Shown: one piece after another, positions 20,565-31,504 of the stretch
Layout of the letters: each line of letters begins with the position of its first letter
Numbering within the stretch: the stretch's first letter is position 1
From: Cladocopium goreaui
Taxonomy: Eukaryota > Sar > Dinophyceae > Suessiales > Symbiodiniaceae
Direction: 5' to 3'
DNA length: 64,000 nucleotides
Assembly (NCBI GenBank): GCA_947184155.2
Contig: CAMXCT020006290.1
Coordinates: 124,001-188,000, forward strand
Made by a program: the position numbers and the translations under genes
Notes under the pieces: model-generated
Database searches by the model: none
What the model was told of the DNA's origin: nothing
Seen by the model: only the letters and a program-made list of their open reading frames with translations

Positions 20565-20690
20565 CGGGGGGGGTACTAAAATGACTAGCAATCTCCTGAA
20601 TAATCAGGTAACGGGGCTGGCCGCCCTCCCCTTTACTTCGTAAAGTAAAACTCAAGGTAGCCCCTCTGGAGCTACCTTTCGTGACATAGA
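20565..20690 (-). promoter_or_regulatory. Hairpin-rich leader upstream of LINE ORFs
   Basis: On the minus strand three stem-loops follow one another: AAGGTAGC...GCTACCTT (8-bp perfect stem), CTTTACGAAGTAAAG (6-bp stem, GAA loop) and CCTGATTATTCAGG (5-bp stem). A run of eight C lies further down. They lie 150-270 bp upstream of the first LINE ORF and look like a structured 5' UTR. A SINE insertion is an alternative. Confidence 0.5.
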
Positions 20691-20700
20691 TGGTTTCTGT

Positions 20701-21190
20701 TTAGGGCATTACAAATGTGTGTGTGTGTGCCAAATGATAAACATAGATAAGAATGTGGGGAAACATGTGTGTCTAGTGTGTGTTTGTGCATGTGTGTGTG
20801 TGTGCATCGCCCCTAACATCAACTGGTCTTAAAGTCAGAGTTGAATGGGGATCTAACTTGTACACGAGCAGTAAGATTCCATGATTTCAGCCATGCTCAA
20901 GAGGACGCCATCATCACCACCAGGCATACTGGCTTTCATTTAGAGGCCCTTGGTGTTTTGTGGGTGTCACGCTTCACAAGAGCGAGTGCGGTATGATGAA
21001 GTTCGGCATGTTTCGGCTTCACCACCTACCGTTCTCCCATCTCTCATATCCGCTTGATGATTGTTGCAGAGCACTACTCTTTGGGGTGATGAGGTGGTTT
21101 CCTAAAATGATGGTACCCCCAAATCATCCAAAATTATAGACCATTTTAGTATTGAAATCCATGCTTTTGGAATCCCCCATTTTAAGGAAC
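20701..21190. other. Non-coding DNA with GT microsatellite
   Basis: GT-rich tracts lie at 20717-20730 and 20773-20803. No exon is supported between here and 21191. Confidence 0.5.
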
Positions 21191-21342
21191 CCCCATGAAT
21201 CCAGCCCAGCCCAGTGCCTCAGAAGGATTGGTCTCAAACTGCGCCAAGGCGGCGTCAATGCCCTTCTTGGCGATCTCCCGCTCCTTCTTTTTGGTGTCTC
21301 CTTGGCCTGCCATTGGTCGATAAGTCGATGATCCCCACAGAC
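21191..21342 (-). CDS. Host exon, unknown protein
   Basis: A TTCCAG acceptor (21343-21347) and a GT donor (21189-21190) bound a minus-strand frame reading QGDTKKKEREIAKKGIDAAL, then AQFETNPSEALGWAGFMG. The charged helix followed by an aromatic segment is clearly coding. The protein is not recognised. Confidence 0.65.
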
Positions 21343-22431
21343 CTGGAATAAAAAAGCCGACAGGGCCTCGTGAGCCAATTGCCAGGCTTCCCCAGATGTT
21401 CACTTGCCTTGAAATTCTCAGGCAGGCGCAATGGATGGTTTCAATTACCTCCATGCTGGGTCCTGTGTACCAGTACCGCCAGTATCAGACCAATACATTT
21501 ATTGACCAGAGCTGGAATGCAGCCGTGCGACACTCCAAATTCACCTGAGACGCAAGGTAAAAGTCGGTTGATCATGGTTGATCATCATCAATCTCACCGT
21601 GATGGACTATGCATTTCTCATCATTTCTCAATCGCATCACTGGAGCCTCTGAGTTTTCTCCACGCTTTCGGCACAGCCTTTTTAGCGTCCTTCACCGATG
21701 CATCGATCGAATCCACCTGGGACATTGCCCCAAATCAGCGTCTCTCAAAACTGGGTGTCCGAAAATCTACCAGAAAGATCAGAACAAACTCATGTACAGG
21801 GATTTATCTTTAAAAATATCCAACGTTTCTGAATCCGATGTTCTTCCAGGTTTGTTTGCTTCTCCAAGTTTGAAAAGATACCCGAGGCCCACAACATCAA
21901 GCAACCAACAGCATCGATCCCCCGAGTATCTCACGAGACCAGGATCTGCCTTTGGGCTGCAACCTTGCGGTCACACTCATTCTGACCAAGGGTCTGCCAA
22001 AGACAAAAGTCTTCGGGGCATTGGTCTGACTATATATGTTATGTTACAAATAAATAAATAGATAGATTATAGATTGATTAAATTTTCTATAGCCTATATA
22101 AGCCCAATCAAAAAAGAAATGATGATGCATCTGCCCAAAACAGGCCAGAAAGTGCCATAAGTGGTCTCCTTTGACGAAAATGTCAGAATCGCACCTTTTC
22201 GCAGTCCAATTGGAGCATTCGGTGGTTCAAAGATCGTCTCCTCGGCTGCCTGTATTGCATCGCAGCATGCCCAGCAATAGAATGTGAAGGGTCTCTGCGG
22301 TTTCCAAGCCCCTTCCCAAAGACACCCCTTGCGGGCAATGAAAATCTTTAAAAAGACATGCTGGGATATTCCCCCCAGTTGTTAGACTGTTAGACCAACC
22401 CCTTTTACATCCATCATTGACTTTGCAGGCG

Positions 22432-22670
22432 ACTCAATGGGGTCCACATCCCAAACATCCAATGTACCAGGGCCTTGTCAAGAGCGTAGCCAGATCTTCC
22501 CACATCGTCCACCTTGCCAGTTGTCTCGTTCTCATCCTTGTCACATGGGCCACAGCCACAGTTTTGCTGACCCATCCTCAGTCCGTGCAGGAGATCGCTA
22601 TCATCAGAGCCACAATGGAAGCCCCACTGGGGCACCAAAGGGCTCACATCGGCTGTGTTGAGGATAGTAC
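22432..22670 (-). CDS. Possible host exon, Cys-rich
   Basis: A minus-strand open frame includes PLVPQWGFHCGSDDSDLLHG and a CGCGPCDKDENE stretch. Composition is plausible but the splice edges are not resolved, and the plus strand is also open. It is therefore tentative. Confidence 0.35.
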
Positions 22671-23074
22671 TCTGCAATTTGGGGGTGCAAGATTTTGAGT
22701 CCATACCAAAATCGATATGTACTGATGCAAAACGCCTCTACGTGGAACCCTGTGCTGGTGCAGAACAGCAAAATCAACAAGCGCCTGTACCATTTGCAGG
22801 ATCTGTTCTCTTATCCCTGGCTTCTCATGTAAATCGCAATCAAACGCACCACAGTTCCTCTTTGACGGCCTGCCCTTCCAAAATGACTGTGATGCAGCCC
22901 AGCGACTAAACTTGTGAAGTTGGCATGCACTTTGGCAGGTTGCTGTACCGATGAGCCAATGGCTGCGAAGATAAACAGAATGGGACTAAGGCAATGCGAA
23001 CATTGAAGAAAGGATCCATCCTGATCTATCCAAACATGGGAATGGCAATCAAGCAGTTACATGTCTTGCTTGAT

Positions 23075-23150
23075 CGGTTGGCTGATTGGCTAGTTAGCTG
23101 GTTGCCTGGCTGCCTGTCTGCCTGCCTGGCTGGTTGATTGGTTGGTTCAC
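23075..23150. repeat. Degenerate TGGC/TTGGC tandem tract
   Basis: Imperfect tetranucleotide units (ggctggttgcctggctgcctgt) run for about 75 bp. It is simple-sequence DNA. Confidence 0.75.
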
Positions 23151-23629
23151 CGGTAGAATATGACATTCAACCAATCACCCACCCGAACAAAGCCTGCCAG
23201 CCACACAGCAGCTCAGGTCAGGACGGTCTCTGTGTCTTTGACTGGCCTTGCATTGCTGATGCCCTAGGCCCTAGAAATGACTGGAACACAACAGGTTCTG
23301 TTCAGCAACCTGAGTTCCATGGTTGATGCTGTGGGCGTGTCTATCAATTGGTTTCTCTGTCATGAAATTTTGCAAAATTTGGGGTGTCCCCAAATGTTCA
23401 AACAAACCCATGGTGATTGGAGACCTTACCAGGTCGAATTGGGTTGGTCTGAATTGTTAGGGGCCTTGCCCCCGAACACCACGAGACAAAATGACTTGAG
23501 GCAACACAGTTTAAACATGTTTAAACGATCATTGAAAAAAATGCAAAAAATCCTACCAAGCCTATAACGATGTGCATAGATGTATGTATATGTAGAAGTA
23601 TTGTAAAATCGTCTTTTTCTGGAGGCACT

Positions 23630-23745
23630 GTCTTGGTTTGTCCACCTCCTGAGGCTCCAGCTCCATACCCAGTACTTGTGCCCCGCGCAGTTGCAGCTTG
23701 ATCTGGGGCACCACAACACCAAGGTCACACTTGGTTGGGAACGGA
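23630..23745 (-). CDS. Host exon, unknown protein
   Basis: The minus strand reads CDLGVVVPQIKLQLRGAQVL, then GMELEPQEVDKPRQCLQ. It is coding-like and in the same frame as the next exon upstream, with an in-frame spacer of about 40 bp that is probably a small intron. Edges are approximate. Confidence 0.55.
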
Positions 23746-23787
23746 GTGTCTATGTATCTAATTATATGTGTGTGTAATTTCCCCTCC

Positions 23788-23901
23788 AAGCTCCAGCTCC
23801 AAAATGCCTGCATCCCCGCAGAGGTCCGGACTCCAGTCTCATCCGCCCCTCCCCCACTCGCAGCCACGTGCCCGAAATCCAGCATGAGGAAACCGTCATC
23901 G
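23788..23901 (-). CDS. Host exon, unknown protein
   Basis: A CCTTAG acceptor (23902-23905) precedes a minus-strand frame reading DDGFLMLDFGHVAASGGGAD, then ETGVRTSAGMQAFWSWSLEG. A GA-type donor (GAGGG then GAAATT) fits the exon end. The protein is not recognised. Confidence 0.6.
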
Positions 23902-24139
23902 CTAAGGGGCCTGGGCAAAAGGAGGAGGGAGTCAAAGAAACAGCACAGCAACAATAACGAATAACCCTAGGCCCATCCGGCCCATCCCCCTAACACGGAA
24001 AAAAATGTATACAGGTTTGTATTGGATCTGTTCCCCTTTTAATGTATTCAATATTAGAGGGAGGGGGAAATTGGGATAGAACTTGACCTATATGTTGATC
24101 GAAGGAGGTTCCTACCCAACCACAAAGTGACCATGTGAT

Positions 24140-24500
24140 TTCAATCGTTGAACCCACCAAAAATGGAAACCCCTGCATGAATCTGATATCATTGAAAATC
24201 AGTGGTTGCAAGTGGCCGAGCAATTCACTATGAGCAACCATTGTTTGGATCATGCCACTGCTTCGGACGGCCACTTTTCTTTTTCCCTCCCAGCCTGAAT
24301 GTGGGCTCCCCAGACTCATTAACCTCTGCCATGAGGAGGTTGATGCAGATTGTAGAGCCGGGGGTTAGACTTGGAACTTGACAGAATATTTGGAGCTGTG
24401 CCATGTATCATGTAGAGCCGAGCCTCCAATTGCCCTCCTTCATAGCCATCAGCGCAGGTCGGCCTCGCATTCATGACATGCTCCCTATTATCCCTACTAT
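24140..24500 (-). CDS. Two possible host exons, unknown protein
   Basis: Minus-strand frames read TCADGYEGGQLEARLYMIHG (about 24350-24470) and VAVRSSGMIQTMVAHSELLG (about 24180-24290). Both have protein-like composition. They could be C-terminal exons of the kinase gene immediately upstream or a separate gene. Splice edges were not resolved. Confidence 0.4.
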
Positions 24501-24811
24501 AGTACGTGATCATTGAGTCATAAATTCAGAAATCCACTGGATGGCATCATAGGCTGCGCACTTCAGCTTCAACGTGGTCACAGCAAGTGCTTATGCTTAA
24601 CTGCAGTTCCATCTTCTGTCGCGTTGTCTTCTGTTGTTCCCTACCTTGGTTGGAGTAGACATCGTCCATCTGTCGGCCTCAGAGCACGAAATCCAGCCCC
24701 AATGGTTCAGTACGGCTGTCGTTCATGTGGGGCAGCCATATCAGCACCCTGCAAGTTTCAGATGTTTCAGAGACTCCGGAGCTCAGGGCGCCCTTCTTTT
24801 TTTCAAACGCA

Positions 24812-27800
24812 TCACGGAAACGATCCCAGCGGATCGTACTCAAACTCATCCTCTGGCAGGTTGTCCCAGTCGATGGTGCAACCTCGGCTGGGCCATTCCA
24901 GGAAGATGATAGAAGATCTGTCTACGGGAGCCCACGAGGTGAGAAAGCTGAGTTTTGGACCATCTTCTTCCGAGCAAGGCACCCAGGGATGGGCCAAGCA
25001 CTCTTCAACCGACAGCCGCTTGGAAGCATCCTGTTGGACATCCACAGGCCGGTGAGACATGGAATATATATGTCAAAACGAGACCAATCTAAGATCAATC
25101 TCGCTTCACTCTCACTTACACGGCTGGAAATGAAGCAGCGCGGTTGACATCGACTACCTTCCGAGACCTTCCGGGACTTCATTATTTGTAGCTTCGAAAT
25201 CCCAAACCATGTCGCAGCACAGGGCTCTATCTCACAGCAGGGGTCCTTCTCCAGCATGTTGGCGAGGAGATCCTTTGCTTCTTCCGAGAGATGGTGTAGA
25301 GCAGCCCGGTCGTACTCGGACCTCCGCGCGCCAAATGGCAACCCATAGCAACCCATAGCAACCTATGGCAACCTGGCAACCTGGCAGCCAGCTAAGCTTC
25401 GGTCCGGATGATGTCGAGTTCGGTCCTGGACGAACTCAAGCGCTCGGCCAAAGGATTTATGAGATGATTGAGATGAGAATTTCGTTGCAATAGAGCAAAC
25501 GCACAATGTTTTCTGTGAACATCTGTGCATTGCTTTGACACTGCAGCTGATGAGGGGGATTCATCCGAAACTGTGTCAGGAGGACCTGAAGGGGAGCTTG
25601 CCCGTCAAGCAGGTGTAGAGGCAAACGCCTGTTGACCTCGCAACTCACGGGGTCCCAGCTTTTGTCAGCAGAAAGTTTGCCCCAGCTCCTGGAAATCCTC
25701 TAGAATCTATACCTGAGCCCTGGGCCAGACATCCACCTTCGGGCTGAACTCCTCTGGCCTCGAGTCAGGAGAACACCCCCCCTCTGTTCGGATTAATTTG
25801 CAAAAGGCCTCAATTCTTGGCACGCCGGATGCTGGGAGAAGACTCAGCGCACGGCCCGGAAGAGGTCTGAACAAGGGACGCCTCTCCTTCCAGCAGAAGA
25901 TGCCAAATGGCTTGCCCTGTCCTACCTTGCTCAACCCTGACCTGAGAAGAAACATCTCTGTTTGAAATTGTTTGAATCACCGCAACAACCATCCACCCGG
26001 CCAGTGGCCCAGGGTACCATCGTATCCCACCACCCTGCTCCTTGATGTCCCCAGCTGAAGGCCCCATGTACCACGTCCGTCTCAGATTTCCAGGGTGGGT
26101 TCCCGCAAGCCATCGGTGCCCCATGGTGCTCCATAGTTTCAATATGTTTCATTCGCCCCAAAGGATCTTCCTAAACGGAATGAAAAGAATGAGATGAAAG
26201 ATTCTGAAACCACCGGGGTTGTGCAAGAATGGCTATCCTCCCTTGGCATTCCTCGACTACGCTCTTCCCATTTCTTGCACCAAGATGAAAAAGATTGCAC
26301 TACCGGTTGGCGATTTCACCCCATTCCGAGAACACCAAGAACATGGGTCAACTGGGAACGCAGCCGGATGTTTGATGTTTAGTTGAAACATCCACCACCA
26401 ATCAGGCTGGGTCCCTGGCGCTCCCCAGCTTCGCTTTGGCAATTTCAGGTGCCATGATGGACCTGGGCTTCACGGTTCCATGTCTTTACACAGGTCGCCT
26501 ATGTCGCCTTGGCACCTAAAAGGTGCCCTGAGGGTCCCGGCGGAGTTCCCACCACCGTCTCCAAGGGGCCATGGTGCAAACACTTGGCCACTCCAAAATC
26601 AATGAGCTTGACGCGACTCTCGAGATCAACGACGTCTCCGGTCACCATCATATTCCTCGGCCATTTCTTATACCCTGCCGCCATGCCAAGCCCCAAACCA
26701 AGTCCACAAGGTGCAATTCTGATGTGCGTGCGCAGAGGAAGATGGATAAACGGGCAGACGCATACATAGGTTACAGCAATAGACATCGACACACAGACAG
26801 ACAGATGGATGGATAGATTTTCTGATCTCTGCGCCAGCTTGGTCTAAAGCCAAGTATCTCCGGTTTAAGATCTCGGTGAATCACACCACGCTTGTGCATG
26901 TGCGCCAGCCCATCCAAGATCTGAACACAAGAAACAAGCGGAAAACTCAAGGTTTCAGATTAAATGAAACTTTTATTGGCATCTGCTTCAGCGACACGCT
27001 CGTCACGGGCTGTGCTGTTGCAAATCCCAAACTCTGGATATGTATATATATATATACATATATATATACACATATATATGTATATATATACTGTATATAT
27101 ATGTGTGTGTAACATATATATATATATATATATATATGAATTTTATATATATATATGAATTTATATATTACACAAATATACCATGGATATCTGTAGATAA
27201 CGTGTCACTTCCTCTTTATCCTGTCCTACTGTATCCAAATCATGTCATGCACTCAGTTGGATGATTTGATAGGGCGTTCTTCGTGCTGTCTAAACCCCCT
27301 CATGGCTGACCTGCAAAAAGATGCTTCTGGCAACCGACTCTCGCATGGGACCCTCTATGGCCACGTGTTCTGCAAGTTCGCGTCCATTCACCACCTGTGA
27401 ACAACGCAACGGAATCCATGGGATGCTTTGGATTCCTGGTTTCGCCATGCCCAATGAATCCCTGACTTGTGGCAAATCTGCAGGCTCAACAAATCTGGGA
27501 TCAACATGGATCTCACATTGATCTCACTATATCACTCTTTTGGGGTCAACCCAGTACCAAAAGATGAACAAAGCTGGACCACATCTTCCCGGCACCTCCA
27601 TGACCACCAGCTTATAGTGGGGTCGAACTTTGCCATTCTGGTCCACTCTGTTGATGGTGGCAGTTGCAATCAATCCGGCCTCAGGTGACTTAAGTGATAG
27701 GCTCAAAATGGTTCAAATACCCCACTTGCAGCTTGGGCCCACCTCGGTGAATTTGCTGTGAAGCTGAGCTGAGCTTCTGACAATATTTGGGTGGTTCCCC

Positions 27801-27850
27801 AAAGCTCTCAGCGTCTCCAGCTCAGCTTCGATTTCCGCTAATTTCTGAAC
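24812..27850 (-). CDS. Serine/threonine protein kinase, CAMK-like, multi-exon
   Basis: Consecutive minus-strand exons spell a eukaryotic protein kinase domain. 27743-27850 (36 codons): helix C and beta-4 (EIEAELETLRALGNHPNIV). 27596-27679 (28 codons): beta-5, ending HYKLVVME. 27311-27394 (28 codons): VVNGRELAEHVAIEG, helix D/E. 26859-26920: catalytic loop HKRGVIHRDLKP. About 26540-26655: NMMVTGD, then KLIDFGVAK and a VVGTP activation-loop start. About 26040-26110: a YMGPS segment at the APE position. 25713-25790: FSPKVDVW. About 25245-25370: LSEEAKDLLANMLEKDP. About 24825-25045: DASKRLSVEECLAHPWV and an acidic tail. HRD and DFG are both present, so catalysis is likely. The KRLSVEECLAHPW ending is typical of calcium/calmodulin-dependent-type kinases. 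I see no EF-hands. The beta-3 lysine is probably in an exon ending MAIK at 27971, whose upstream edge I could not set. Introns are 60 to 600 bp. Confidence 0.8.
27040..27172. repeat. TA microsatellite in kinase intron
   Basis: Long tatata/catata tracts lie between the catalytic-loop exon and the helix-D exon of the kinase. Confidence 0.9.
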
Positions 27851-27970
27851 CTGCACAAGTCCAGTGCTCCAGTCCGAATCTTCACAGACAAATTCGACAA
27901 ATCAAGAGTGCCCACCATCCCAGCTCTTTCAACTAAAATACAAGGAAAACACGTTGAAAAATAAAATCAC

Positions 27971-29460
27971 CTTGATGGCCATTGATCCCCAGTGTTTGCA
28001 ATTGTGTCCTCCAACGAATTTCCCCCGATAGGTCATCAAACACCACACCTCGCACCCGGGCTCCAAGACCAGTCGCCAAGTTGGAATTACCTGGCGGTTG
28101 AACCTCCTGGGCCCCAGCATCCCCAAGTCGGAGGGCAGTGACGCGCAAGGAGCGGGTCAAAGATAATGAAAGTAAAATGAAAGTAAGGCATCAAATCTAC
28201 AGTAACTTGCAGGCGTCATACGAGTCATAGGTCAATTTGACAAGAGCTTCCAGGTTTGAAGTGCCCATGATTTTGGCCCATTGCTGGCCTTGATAGCCAC
28301 CGGTTCCCCATTTTCCGTCAGGCCACGGTACCTCAAATGCGCAAAACAGACCCAGCTGATCTGCTGTTGCCGCCGGTCATTGCAGATGCTGAGAGGCTGA
28401 CACGGTACCCTGGCGTAGCGGTGGGATCACAGAGCTACAGGTAGCACAGAAATATCATGAAATATCCCATGAACTGGTGCTACACTACAGCTAGACCAGC
28501 TGGAAGTCATGAAAGTAACCGACAGTAATCCAAGATAATCAAAATCTAGAGGTGGAAATTCGCATGAACACCTGCGCTTGGCCTGCGCCCCAGAGCCAAG
28601 GACTTCATTGAACAGGATGCGATATCGACAGCCATCATCATACTCCACAGCTTGCAGCCTCAGCAGCGATGGTGGATGGACCAGGCGCAAGTTTTTGGTG
28701 GCATGCCATTCCAATGCCTTTCCGACACCCGGCTACCCACAGCTCGCGACACTGGAAGAAATGGATATCCTGTATTGAAAACCCGGTTGCCCCATAGGTC
28801 TCAAGTCATTCGTTTGCTGAGGCCCAGTCCTGTCAATGTCAATTGCTGATGCACCAGATTTGCGGCTGATGGCAGAAAGCCTGACAGAAGAGCCAAACGC
28901 AATCAAACACAGATGCTCCTCAGATGCCTGTCCACCAAATGAAATGGCAAGGCATCTTCTCATCATGATGGGACATCTTCAACCATCAAAACAAATGTCT
29001 TTTTGGGTTCCCCCGCCTTCGCAACCGCGCTCCGCAAGCGTAAACCAAGGGCGCAGCACCCGCCAGCTTCAGCAGCGCTGAATGGGCTCCAGACTCGAAA
29101 AAGGCGCCACAGGGTCTGGGGTGGTCTCTGACAGCAGCAGGTCGCACTGGTCGCACTTGTCTCACTTCCACGGAAGGCCCAGGCAACATGGCGGAAAACA
29201 TGAGATGGCGCAATGTGCTAAGAATGTGACTCCGTCCAAAATCCTTCAACTCTGAGAAGTTGCAGCTTTGGTGAGGTCCCCTTTGGTCACTTCTCTGGCG
29301 AATTGAAACTTGTGGCTGGACAAAGGTCTCGCTTTTCGAGAGCGGCACCCACATGCACCCACTGGTTTGGTTAATGGCTGTGCTTGTGAAAACAGCATCT
29401 TCAATCTTCAATGAATCTAGCTGAGCTGCAGCTTGCCATGCCACTACCGAATGGAAAATC
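27971..29460 (-). CDS. Probable upstream exons of the kinase gene
   Basis: Several minus-strand segments look coding. The frame ending MAIK at a GT donor (27969-27970) would supply the kinase beta-3 lysine in phase with the helix-C exon. About 28205-28320 reads DQLGLFCAFEVPWPDGKWGT and YQGQQWAKIMGTSNLEALVK. About 28590-28710 reads LRLQAVEYDDGCRYRILFNE. About 29000-29400 has a long open frame with protein-like but unrecognised content. Linking them to the kinase is an inference from order and strand only. Confidence 0.4.
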
Positions 29461-30363
29461 AAAATGGTTGCAGGCACATCCCTGCGTCAGAGCATCACTT
29501 ACATGAATCTTCCACAGAACCAAGCAAATATGTGCTCATGTATGTCCATGTGCACTGTGGAAGTGGAAAGGCCTCGCGTTGTATAAAGAATATATATATA
29601 TTATATCATTATACATACTGTAGGTTTTTTGTATATGTCGAACTTCCACGAGTCTCCAGGTATTGCAATCATGGCAGCAATCAACTTCAAAATCGCTCAG
29701 GCACGTGCAGGAAGACCAAGGGCGCTCCAACATCCAAGCGAAATCTCGCCTCAGTTGCTTGATAGAAGCAAAATGAAGCAGCTATGCACTTGATCAATGC
29801 ATACTTCTTCCATGAACAATCCCACTTTTGTATGATTTTATAGGCCGTTGCTATTCTTGCGTAGCAAGTGGAGAACATTGTCCGGAGACATCCCGGTGGT
29901 AAATGGGTTGTTGCAGGAATGGGTACCAAATTCTACCTGGGATTGTCATCCGAGACATGCCAAGACCATTTCTTGCCCAGCGTTTAATCTCAAAGGGCAC
30001 ATGTCAATGGCCCACACGTCAGCCAGATGCTACAACTTGAGCCGAGTCGAGGACTCCATGTCGGCTCTGCTCCTGGCTTCTGGTGTCTGTGGTGGACAGA
30101 CTAACCTCTGTGATTGAAAGGTGGCGGCTGGAATCCCAAAGTTCCAAAAGAACATAGCATCGCTCAGTGGGCATGTCTCACAATTGGGAACACCATTCTA
30201 TCCCATGGTTCATCATCATTCTCCCGATTCTCCCCATTCAAACTGCCGTGATTTGGGGATAACTCATGGTAAATTGGCAAACGAATTTGCCAGAATGCAG
30301 GTGGATACTACCACAAGTTTTCCCACATATTGCGTGAAATTCCACCATTTGGATAATCCGACG

Positions 30364-30535
30364 TCAACCCACGGGATTTTTGAACCCGACCTTCATCTCA
30401 TCCTCAGCCGTGTCAAGCATCTTCTCATGGGCCTCATCTGCCTGTGTGGCCTCGCCATGGCAAGGTGGACTCTGGTGAATGTTGATATGCCACCGAACAA
30501 GTTGATAATCTTGAGCATGAGAAGCTGGAATCAGC
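30364..30535 (-). CDS. Host exon, unknown protein
   Basis: The minus strand reads PASHAQDYQLVRWHINIHQS, then a GEATQADEAHEKMLDTAEDE segment and MKVGFKN. Composition is convincingly coding. The frame ends shortly after, probably inside an intron. The function is not recognised. Confidence 0.55.
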
Positions 30536-30799
30536 TGGTTGTTCATGAGGTTATATACTCTGTGTGTGTGGGCGCATGTGTGCTTTTGTTCATGATACGA
30601 TTATTTATTCATCAAAATCCTCAAGAAAACGCGTTTGTTGTGCACCAACTCCAACTCTAGAGATGCTTCTACCAGGATGTTTCTTTCAACCAACTATAAT
30701 GACTCCACGATACTCCACGACTCCACCCAGTGGTTGCCTCAGGTCTCCTACGTGACCTCGGTCAAACCGCACAAAAAAAAAAACGTGCTGGAGACGCCA

Positions 30800-30905
30800 C
30801 AAGTCGTGGAAGTCACTGGGCCCAGCCACGGCATGGCTTCGCGGATGGAGCTGCTGAGAAACGCCACCAACTTGTCGTAATCCCGCTGCCTGGACGCGTG
30901 GAATC
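30800..30905 (-). CDS. Host exon, unknown protein
   Basis: The minus-strand frame reads SRQRDYDKLVAFLSSSIREA, then MPWLGP, a helical coding-like segment. A pyrimidine tract (plus-strand run of A at 30772-30784) lies downstream. Edges are approximate. Confidence 0.5.
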
Positions 30906-31004
30906 GGCACAAGTAAAGAAAACCTATGAAAACCTATGAAAACTTCTCTTACCGCAGAGACCGCTCAAGTCCAAGTCCAATCATTCTGAAGGTACAAAAA
31001 GAAT

Positions 31005-31048
31005 TATGATATATATATATATATGTATGTATGTTATATATATATATG
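31005..31048. repeat. TA microsatellite
   Basis: Tatatata/gtatgtatgt tract in the spacer downstream of the NOM1-like gene. Confidence 0.85.
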
Positions 31049-31504
31049 TGCAGTTCAAGGTCGATCAGCATTGCTTGCTGCAAAAATGCTGGTCAACATG
31101 CTGCAACGTGGGTAGCTTAAGGAGCTTTGCATGATTTTCGCACATGGAACCAACACAGATCCAAATGCTTGGCCTGAAGAGGATACAAACTTGGGCCTTG
31201 GAAGGGCTGAGACCAAGTACGGAAAGGCAGCTGTCCCGGTAGAGAGTGGATGACATGGTACCCTTCTTCAAGGACCTACACCCAAACATACCCAGACCAC
31301 CTTGGACAGCTCATTGGGCGTTGAGCACACCATGGCAATTATACAAAATCTTGGAAGCAGTTGAAACAGGGTAAGGGCCTATTGTTGCAATCTCGCTAAA
31401 ATCCTAAACCTATCGAAACCTCCAAGATTCTGAAATGCAACGGCTGAAGTCGCCACTCTGCCAGCAACCAAGCCCCCTTTTTCAACGCTGGCAACTTAAG
31501 AAAG

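Larger units (their letters stand above)
11535..20690 (-). mobile_element. Non-LTR retrotransposon (LINE) with USP domain
   Basis: The element spans about 9.2 kb on the minus strand. From its 5' end it has a structured leader with several hairpins (about 20570-20690), an N-terminal ORF (20421-19228), an AT-only tract that looks like an intron (18588-19227), and a 7-kb ORF with USP protease, APE endonuclease, reverse transcriptase and a CCHC zinc knuckle. No internal stop interrupts the long ORF, so it is recent or under selection. Both outer ends are estimates: I found no target-site duplication and no poly-A tail. Confidence 0.8.

Noticed and set aside
24812-25060. Calcium-dependent protein kinase with EF-hands
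   Set aside because: The kinase C-terminus is CAMK-like, but I found no EF-hand loop (DxDxDG) in the downstream exons.
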